From the NCBI GenBank assembly GCA_023400335.1, contig JAEXFF010000165.1, forward strand, positions 1 through 5,414: a stretch of 5,414 bases of DNA. Reading direction: 5' to 3'. Below the pieces are notes generated by a model. That model ran no database searches and was not told the origin of the DNA. It saw nothing but the letters and a program-made list of their open reading frames with translations. The DNA is from Bacteroidota bacterium (GTDB lineage Bacteria; Bacteroidota; Bacteroidia; Bacteroidales; Marinifilaceae). Of the stretch, positions 1 to 5,414 are shown piece after piece. The number at the start of each line of letters is the position of its first letter. Position 1 is the first letter of the stretch. The position numbers and the translations under genes are program-made.

Positions 1-1041
1 AGTCATACTATCCAGCGCATACCAGGCTGAATCAACATTGGTCGCTTTCGAATCGTTAATGTAAGTGACCCCCTCTATAAGAGCTACTGTCTCCAAACGG
101 TGCTCTACCTGGGGAAAACTTCTCAACCCTTCCGCAATAGCCTCAGGACTCACTCCCGCATGCATACAAGCCAGAATAGCTGCCATGGCATTATATACGT
201 TATGACGTCCTTTTATACTGACTTCATCTTTACCGATACGGAAAATCTTTCCGTCCAGTTTTACAACAATAGTATCTCCCTCCATATAAGCACAAGCCTC
301 CTGCTCCGCCGGTTGTATGCCGGCCTCTTTTCCATAGGTAAAAGGAACCGGCTGTGAAAGGATTTTCCGGTCTGCCACCCGGCGACGGACTACCTCACAA
401 TCATAACCGTAAATAAATAATCCTGCTCCATCCATATTATTCAAAATACGGAATTTCGAGTCCACATAATTTTCAAATTTATGATCATAACGGTCCAGAT
501 GATCGGGAGTAATATTAGTGATAATAGCCGTATCTGCCTTAAAATGATACATACCGTCCAACTGAAAACTAGACAATTCGACTACATATAACGGATGTGC
601 CTTCTCTGCAACCTGAGCGGCCAGGCTATGCCCCACATTTCCAGCCAAACCGGCATCTTTGCCCGCCTGCACTAAAATATGATGGGTCAGTAAAGTAGTA
701 GTTGTCTTCCCGTTACTGCCCGTAATACAAATCATAACAGCATCGGAATGCCGGCCGGCAAATTCGATTTCGGAAATTACTGCTATTCCTTTTTGCCTTA
801 CTTTTTGAATCAGGGGAGCAGAATCGGGTATTCCCGGACTTTTTACCACCAGATCAGCAGCCAAAATCCGTTCTTCCGTATGTATTCCTTCTTCAAATGG
901 AATAGCTTCTGCTACCAGAATTGCCTTATGAGCTTCGTCTATATTTTTTTTATCGGAGAGAAAAATCTCATATCCGAGCTTTTTACCCAGCAGAGCAGCT
1001 CCTGTTCCGCTTTCACCCCCTCCCAGAATGACCAGTTTCAT
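1..1041 (-). CDS. murD: UDP-N-acetylmuramoyl-L-alanine--D-glutamate ligase (MurD), 3' end cut by the window edge
   Basis: This cytoplasmic Mur ligase adds D-glutamate to UDP-MurNAc-L-alanine using ATP, the second amino acid step of the peptidoglycan stem peptide. The frame is open from the ATG at 1039-1041 to the left edge, giving 347 residues; the family is usually about 440-450, so roughly 100 residues of the C-terminal domain are missing. Visible are an N-terminal glycine-rich nucleotide-fold start (LGGGESGTGAA, about residues 6-16), the ATP-binding loop GSNGKTTTT (108-116), the Glu of VVELSS (E155), NITPDHLD (176-183), the likely carbamylated lysine K196 in YVDSK, EHR (313-315) and NDSKATN (329-335). 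The last of these separates it from MurE, MurC and MurF. The start gives the family-typical MKLVILGGG beginning and lies 56 bases after the mraY stop. No Shine-Dalgarno is visible; the codon is preceded by A/T-rich sequence ending ACGAATT. No broken or missing motif in the visible part. Confidence 0.97.
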   Translation of the reverse strand, partial: MKLVILGGGESGTGAALLGKKLGYEIFLSDKKNIDEAHKAILVAEAIPFEEGIHTEERILAADLVVKSPGIPDSAPLIQKVRQKGIAVISEIEFAGRHSDAVMICITGSNGKTTTTLLTHHILVQAGKDAGLAGNVGHSLAAQVAEKAHPLYVVELSSFQLDGMYHFKADTAIITNITPDHLDRYDHKFENYVDSKFRILNNMDGAGLFIYGYDCEVVRRRVADRKILSQPVPFTYGKEAGIQPAEQEACAYMEGDTIVVKLDGKIFRIGKDEVSIKGRHNVYNAMAAILACMHAGVSPEAIAEGLRSFPQVEHRLETVALIEGVTYINDSKATNVDSAWYALDSMT

Positions 1042-1097
1042 AATTCGTATTATTTAATCTATTTGAATATAACAATTCCGCTGAATTTCCCGTCCCT

Positions 1098-2348
1098 TTA
1101 TCGCATTTTTAAAGTTACAATTGTCAATACCGCCAATATTATTCCCACGATCCAGAAACGGGTTACAATTTTAGGCTCGGGAATTCCTTTTTTCTGAAAA
1201 TGGTGATGCAAAGGTGCCATCAAAAAAACCCGGCGCCCTTCTCCATATTTTCTTTTCGTATACTTAAAATAGCTGACTTGCATAACAACAGACAAGTTCT
1301 CCATCAGGAAAATTCCACATAAAATAGGAATCAGTAATTCCTTGTGTAAGATAATGGCAAATACAGCAATAATCCCCCCTAACGACAAGCTTCCCGTATC
1401 TCCCATAAAGACCTGGGCCGGAAAAGAATTATACCACAGGAATCCGATAGTTGCACCGATAAAGGCAGCCCCGAAAACGACCAACTCTCCCGAATGCGGA
1501 ATATACATAATATTCAGGTAATCGGCATATACCATATTTCCCGATACATAAGCCAATATTCCCAGTGTAACCCCGGCAATGGCAGAAGTACCGGTCGCCA
1601 GACCGTCCAGGCCATCCGTCAGATTGGCTCCGTTAGAGACCGCTGTTACAATCAATATAGTGATGAACACAAATACGACCCACCCCAATTCATCCGCATA
1701 TTTTCCTGCAAAGGAAGTAAACCAGGCATAATCGAATTCGTTATCTTTAAAAAAAGGAATAGTCGTCTTTGTCGATTTCACATCCCGGGCCAATATCCGG
1801 GTCGCATTTTCCTCCCTGAAACCTTCGTCTACCATACTGGTTACCATACCGGCACTTCCGACAGCGACTTTTTCCCTGACAACCACATCGTCACTGACGT
1901 ATAATGTAATCCCCACAATTAACCCCAGACCAATCTGTCCAATCACTTTAAAACGTCCTTTTAACCCTTCTTTATGCCGCCGGAAAACTTTGATGTAATC
2001 ATCTGCAAACCCAATTGCTCCCAGCCAGATCGTAGAAATAATCATCAACTGAATATAGATATTATCCAAACGGGCAAACAATAATACCGGTATTAATATA
2101 GACAATAAAATGATGATCCCTCCCATCGTCGGTGTCCCTTTCTTCTGCATCTGTCCTTCCAGCCCTAAATCCCGGATGTCCTCTCCAATTTGTTGGCGTT
2201 GCAGTATCTTAATGACTTTTTTCCCGATGACAGTAGCTAAAATCAAAGATAAAATAATAGCACAAGCCGAACGGAAAGTGATATATTGAAATATACCGGC
2301 CCCCGGGAAATCCAATTTATCGAGGTATTTAAAAAGATAATATAACAT
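1098..2348 (-). CDS. mraY: Phospho-N-acetylmuramoyl-pentapeptide-transferase (MraY), Bacteroidota long form
   Basis: This integral membrane enzyme transfers phospho-MurNAc-pentapeptide from UDP to undecaprenyl phosphate, making lipid I on the inner face of the cytoplasmic membrane. The 416-residue protein shows about ten hydrophobic segments, near residues 26-48, 74-93, 98-114, 134-151, 219-238, 250-270, 290-306, 318-334, 338-358 and 397-415. Family motifs are complete: KKGTPTMGG (69-77), the Asp pair D116-D117 in [21 protein letters not shown] (239-251), MGDTGS with D317, and the HHH motif at 381-383 followed by FQKKG. It is about 55 residues longer than the roughly 360-residue E. coli enzyme. 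Most of the excess is a polar stretch at about 152-195, between helices 4 and 5 on the predicted periplasmic side, just before the shared PFFKD segment. The ATG at 2346-2348 gives a start ([10 protein letters not shown]...DFPGAG) matching what I recall of Bacteroidota MraY; it lies 38 bases after the murE stop, without a clear ribosome binding site. Confidence 0.98.
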   Translation of the reverse strand: MLYYLFKYLDKLDFPGAGIFQYITFRSACAIILSLILATVIGKKVIKILQRQQIGEDIRDLGLEGQMQKKGTPTMGGIIILLSILIPVLLFARLDNIYIQLMIISTIWLGAIGFADDYIKVFRRHKEGLKGRFKVIGQIGLGLIVGITLYVSDDVVVREKVAVGSAGMVTSMVDEGFREENATRILARDVKSTKTTIPFFKDNEFDYAWFTSFAGKYADELGWVVFVFITILIVTAVSNGANLTDGLDGLATGTSAIAGVTLGILAYVSGNMVYADYLNIMYIPHSGELVVFGAAFIGATIGFLWYNSFPAQVFMGDTGSLSLGGIIAVFAIILHKELLIPILCGIFLMENLSVVMQVSYFKYTKRKYGEGRRVFLMAPLHHHFQKKGIPEPKIVTRFWIVGIILAVLTIVTLKMR

Positions 2349-2386
2349 AATTCTAAAATTTACTCAGTTCAACCGAAGAAATCTTC

Positions 2387-3838
2387 TCACAATCCAAAAA
2401 TTTCCTTTACCACTTCCTTATCGTCAAAATGATGTTTAACCCCTTTGATTTCCTGATAATTCTCGTGCCCTTTTCCGGCAATCAATACAATATCTCCTTT
2501 CGATGCCAACAGTATCCCCGTCCGGATAGCTTCTTTCCGGTCAGTAATGGCAATCACCTTCCTCCGGTACTCGTCCTTTACACCCGCCTGCATATCGGAA
2601 ATAATAGCTGTCGGATCTTCACTCCGGGGATTGTCCGAAGTCAGGATAACCCGGTCGCTCAAACGACAGGCAGCCTCAGCCATTTCCGGCCGTTTGGTTT
2701 TATCACGGTCGCCTCCGGCTCCTACCACTGTAATGACTTTGTTATTTTTCCCCTTTAAACCTTTAATTGTCGACAACACATTTTCAATAGCATCCGGAGT
2801 ATGGGCATAATCTACGATGGCCATAATCCCCTCGGGTGAAAGTATGGTTTCAAAACGCCCGGATACCGGAACCAACAGACTCATACAACGCAATATCTCA
2901 TCTTTTTCCAAATGAAGTAAGCAGGCAGATGCATAAACAGCTAACAGATTGTAAGCATTAAAATCCCCTGTAAACTTTGTCCATACTTCCTGACCGTCCA
3001 ATTGTAACAAAGTACCATCCAAGTGTTTCTCAACCACCCTGGCATTAAAATCAGCCATTGTCCGGCAGGAATAAGTATATTTCCGGGCAACTGTATTCTG
3101 CAACATCACCATCCCGTTTTTATCATCGGCATTCGTAAGAGCAAAGGCATCTTTTTTCAGGTTGTCAAAAAAAGCTTTTTTAGCTTCAATATATGCTTTG
3201 AACGTTTTGTGATAATCCAGATGATCATGTGTAATATTGGAGAAAATTGCCCCTTCAAAATCCAATCCGGCAATCCGCTTCTGGTGAACGGCGTGTGAAC
3301 TTACTTCCATAAAACAGTACTCACAGCCGGCGTCCACCATCCACCGCAAATACTGATTTAATTCTAAAGGATCAGGTGTCGTATGCGTAGAAGGATATTG
3401 TTTCCCGTCCACATAATTACAAACAGTCGATAATAAGCCGGCTTTTTTCCCCATTAACCGGACCAATTCATACAATAAAGTAGCCGTAGTCGTTTTCCCG
3501 TTTGTACCCGTCACTCCGACCAGCTTCAACTGCCGTGAAGGATTGCCGAAAAAAGCCGACATTATTTTTCCCAAAGCAGAAGCAGAATCCTCAACTGACA
3601 CATAACATATTCCGGGATAAAGCCGTTCCGGTAACCGTTCGCATACCACCGCCACAGCCCCGGCCCCAATAGCCTTTTCTATATATAAATGTCCGTCTGC
3701 ATTTACACCTTTCTGAGCTACAAACAAATCCCCCTGTCCGGCTTTCCTCGAATCAAAATGTACCTCCCGTATCTCAATCGCCGCAGACCCGCAGATCTGT
3801 TTACAATCGATCTCCTTTAATAATTCTTTCAGTTTCAT
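2387..3838 (-). CDS. murE: UDP-N-acetylmuramoyl-L-alanyl-D-glutamate--2,6-diaminopimelate ligase (MurE)
   Basis: This cytoplasmic Mur ligase adds the third stem-peptide residue to UDP-MurNAc-L-Ala-D-Glu using ATP. The 483-residue protein is close to the usual family length and shows all three domains. The N-terminal UDP-binding region includes DSRKAGQGDLFVA (29-41). The central ATPase has GTNGKTTT (111-118), TTPD (153-156), NITHDHLDYH (201-210) and the likely carbamylated lysine K220 in YIEAK. The C-terminal ligase domain has GRFE (327-330), DYAHTPD (343-349), GAGGDRD...KRPEM (373-386), DNPRSEDP (402-409) and GKGHE (455-459). DNPR is the motif that recognises meso-diaminopimelate, while lysine-adding MurE enzymes carry a different sequence there, so the substrate is inferred to be meso-DAP. 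The ATG at 3836-3838 gives the typical MKLKELL start. It lies 45 bases after the ftsI stop and 38 bases before mraY. I see no Shine-Dalgarno near the start and no defects. Confidence 0.98.
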   Translation of the reverse strand: MKLKELLKEIDCKQICGSAAIEIREVHFDSRKAGQGDLFVAQKGVNADGHLYIEKAIGAGAVAVVCERLPERLYPGICYVSVEDSASALGKIMSAFFGNPSRQLKLVGVTGTNGKTTTATLLYELVRLMGKKAGLLSTVCNYVDGKQYPSTHTTPDPLELNQYLRWMVDAGCEYCFMEVSSHAVHQKRIAGLDFEGAIFSNITHDHLDYHKTFKAYIEAKKAFFDNLKKDAFALTNADDKNGMVMLQNTVARKYTYSCRTMADFNARVVEKHLDGTLLQLDGQEVWTKFTGDFNAYNLLAVYASACLLHLEKDEILRCMSLLVPVSGRFETILSPEGIMAIVDYAHTPDAIENVLSTIKGLKGKNNKVITVVGAGGDRDKTKRPEMAEAACRLSDRVILTSDNPRSEDPTAIISDMQAGVKDEYRRKVIAITDRKEAIRTGILLASKGDIVLIAGKGHENYQEIKGVKHHFDDKEVVKEIFGL

Positions 3839-3883
3839 GATTATATCAAATTACGAACACCGCCACTTACCTTTTTTCCAACC

Positions 3884-5414
3884 TTATCTCAATTCAATAT
3901 GAATATAACTTCCATTACGGACCTCTGTCCCGGGCTGAAGCGATTGGGACATCACCATCCCTGCCCCGCTTACGCCTACAGATAAACCAGCATTTTCCAA
4001 TAAATACAAAGCATCTTTCAATCCCATCCCTTTTACATTCGGCACCTGAGAATTCGAAATCCGCCGGGGTTTCAGCACCACCTTTTCGCCTTCATTACTG
4101 GCAGTCAAAACCCAATCGTTTTGTCTGACATCCGCTTTTCCTTCTATTCCGATGTCCAAATCGTCAAATACCGTCAGGAAATCCTCCTTCAATCCATTTT
4201 TACAAACCGGTAAAGATTTGTCAGCTTCCACCTTTATTTCCCCATACTGCCGATAAGCAATAGAATACACTTTGTCGGCGATTTCCCGGAATACCGGACT
4301 GGACACGGAACTGGCATAATATCCCTTGGATAAGGAAGGTTCATCTATCACGACAATACAAGAATACAAAGGATGATCTGCCGGGAAATAGCCGACAAAA
4401 CTGGCCCTGTATTTCCGGACCTGATACCCTTTTTTCCCGGTGGCGATACGAGCTGTTCCCGTTTTGCCCGCAATCCGGTATTTATCGGTATAAATCTTCC
4501 GGGCCGTCCCGTTTTCCACTACTCCTTCCAGCATCCGTTGTAATTTTTTCAATGTACTCCGGCTGCAGATCCTTCCCCCCACCTCTTCCGGATCAAACTG
4601 TTCTACCAATTTCCCCCGGTGCCGGATTTCTTTCACAAAACGGGGACGCATCCGCTGACCGTTATTCGCAATTGCATTGTAAAATGCAAGAACCTGTAAA
4701 GGAGTAAGCTTTACCTCATATCCGATACTCATCCAGGGCAATGAAATTCCACTCCAGGTAGAATCCCCCGGATGTTTAATATAGGGATCTCCCTCCCCTT
4801 TTAGCGGTATCTCCAACCTTTTATCCAGATCTAACCCGCACAAACGGTTTACAAACCGGTCCGGTTCATCCTTATAAAAATCATTTACCAACTTAGCGAT
4901 TCCGTTGGAAGAGATTTCAAAAACATGCTGAACAGTAATCTTCCCCGGTTTCTTCCCGTCCGAGTCTGTCAAAGTCTTATCAAAAAACTCATACTCTCCT
5001 TTTCCGCCTAAATCCACTGTATCACCCGGTTCCACATGTCCGTCTTCCAGCATCGCAATCATCGTAGCAGCTTTCATGACAGATCCCGGTTCCCCTGCAT
5101 CCCCTATGGCATAATTAAACTCTTCACTATATCCTCCCGAAGACTGCCGCTTTAAATTAGCAATTGCCTTGACATCCCCCGTTTCTACTTCCATCAATAT
5201 GGCTGTTCCCCGGTCCGCATCGAATTTTTCCAACTGCCGCATTAAAGCGTTTTGTACAATATCCTGGTAATCAATATCGATCGTAGTAATAATATCATTT
5301 CCATCTACAGGTTCTTCTACCGTTACCGGTACCCACGTACCGGACATCATCTGCTTCATACTCCGTCCCGGAATGCCTTTCAATTCATTTTCAAAAGCCC
5401 CTTCCAAACCGACT
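3884..5414 (-). CDS. ftsI: Septal class B penicillin-binding protein / D,D-transpeptidase with C-terminal PASTA domain (FtsI, PBP3), 5' end cut by the window edge
   Basis: This is a cell-division transpeptidase that cross-links stem peptides in septal peptidoglycan, acting outside the cytoplasmic membrane. The frame is open to the right edge; 509 residues are visible, starting VGLEGAFENELKG, the end of the PBP dimerisation region. The N-terminal membrane anchor and first part of that region, perhaps 190-200 residues, lie outside. Counting from the edge, the transpeptidase domain has the active-site SVMK (S111, K114, in GEPGSVMK), SSN (168-170) and KTG (317-319, in AGKTGTAR). Other family segments are WSGISLPWMSIGYEVKLTP and a SFVGYFPAD strand. 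A spacer of about 60-70 residues then leads to one PASTA-like domain (about 455-509: VPNVKGMGLKDALYLLENAGL, then QPGTEV and YIHIEL). Its place just before murE and the PASTA tail favour the divisome enzyme over elongation PBP2. The first in-frame TTG at 5405-5407 encodes an internal leucine, not a start. Confidence 0.95.
   Translation of the reverse strand, partial: VGLEGAFENELKGIPGRSMKQMMSGTWVPVTVEEPVDGNDIITTIDIDYQDIVQNALMRQLEKFDADRGTAILMEVETGDVKAIANLKRQSSGGYSEEFNYAIGDAGEPGSVMKAATMIAMLEDGHVEPGDTVDLGGKGEYEFFDKTLTDSDGKKPGKITVQHVFEISSNGIAKLVNDFYKDEPDRFVNRLCGLDLDKRLEIPLKGEGDPYIKHPGDSTWSGISLPWMSIGYEVKLTPLQVLAFYNAIANNGQRMRPRFVKEIRHRGKLVEQFDPEEVGGRICSRSTLKKLQRMLEGVVENGTARKIYTDKYRIAGKTGTARIATGKKGYQVRKYRASFVGYFPADHPLYSCIVVIDEPSLSKGYYASSVSSPVFREIADKVYSIAYRQYGEIKVEADKSLPVCKNGLKEDFLTVFDDLDIGIEGKADVRQNDWVLTASNEGEKVVLKPRRISNSQVPNVKGMGLKDALYLLENAGLSVGVSGAGMVMSQSLQPGTEVRNGSYIHIELR

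Noticed and set aside
494..516. A 23-base stretch matching 3216-3238 at about 20 of 23 positions, seeming like a dispersed repeat.
   Set aside because: Both copies encode the same conserved Mur ligase motif (NITPDHLD in MurD, NITHDHLD in MurE), so the match reflects paralogous proteins, not a mobile repeat.
1074..1087. Inverted repeat AATTC-CGCT-GAATT in the mraY-murD gap, a possible hairpin.
   Set aside because: The stem is five mostly A/T pairs with no following T-run in the direction of transcription, too weak for a terminator or attenuator.
748..1197. A 149-codon open frame on the plus strand across the murD start and mraY end.
   Set aside because: It lies antisense to murD and mraY, whose protein motifs are clear. 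The translation has low-complexity, Phe/Ser/Tyr-rich composition and no recognisable domain, as expected of a shadow frame. The same holds for plus-strand frames at 100-357, 1494-1904, 2429-2758, 2547-2810 and 3023-3298.
2375..2386. Short inverted repeat GAAGA-AA-TCTTC just after the murE stop, a possible operator or hairpin.
   Set aside because: The arms are only five bases with a two-base centre, too tight for a stable hairpin and too short to stand out from chance as a binding site.
3839..3860. TTTG and TATAAT-like bases just before murE, resembling a promoter.
   Set aside because: The bases do not fit the Bacteroidota -7 consensus TAnnTTTG in register, and they sit within about 15 bases of the start codon, too close for a normal leader. 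Read-through from ftsI is the simpler explanation.
5405..5407. A TTG that could be read as the start codon of the FtsI gene.
   Set aside because: The frame stays open to the edge and the residues before and at this codon (VGLEGAF) belong to the conserved PBP dimerisation region. The gene simply continues outside the window.

Overview
The window is one stretch of a peptidoglycan synthesis and cell division (dcw) cluster. Every gene lies on the minus strand, so transcription runs from high to low coordinates: ftsI (its N-terminal part lies beyond the right edge), murE, mraY, murD (its C-terminal part lies beyond the left edge). The three intergenic gaps are 45, 38 and 56 bases. I see no terminator or convincing promoter in them, so the genes look like one operon read through from upstream.

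The sequence suggests a Bacteroidota member, most likely of the order Bacteroidales. MraY is about 416 residues, longer than the roughly 360 of proteobacterial MraY, because of extra sequence between predicted membrane helices 4 and 5. The FtsI homologue ends in a PASTA domain. murF is absent between murE and mraY. Start codons are preceded by A/T-rich sequence rather than a purine-rich Shine-Dalgarno. I cannot name a genus with confidence.

Together the genes cover the middle of the lipid II pathway and the final cross-linking step. MurD adds D-glutamate to UDP-MurNAc-L-Ala, and MurE adds the third residue, meso-diaminopimelate judging by its DNPR motif. MraY transfers the phospho-MurNAc-pentapeptide onto undecaprenyl phosphate in the membrane, and FtsI cross-links peptides at the septum. 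MurF, which acts between MurE and MraY, must be encoded elsewhere.

All visible catalytic motifs are intact, and I found no frameshift, mobile element, RNA gene or CRISPR. I did not find a novel system; the findings are lineage-specific features of a core operon.
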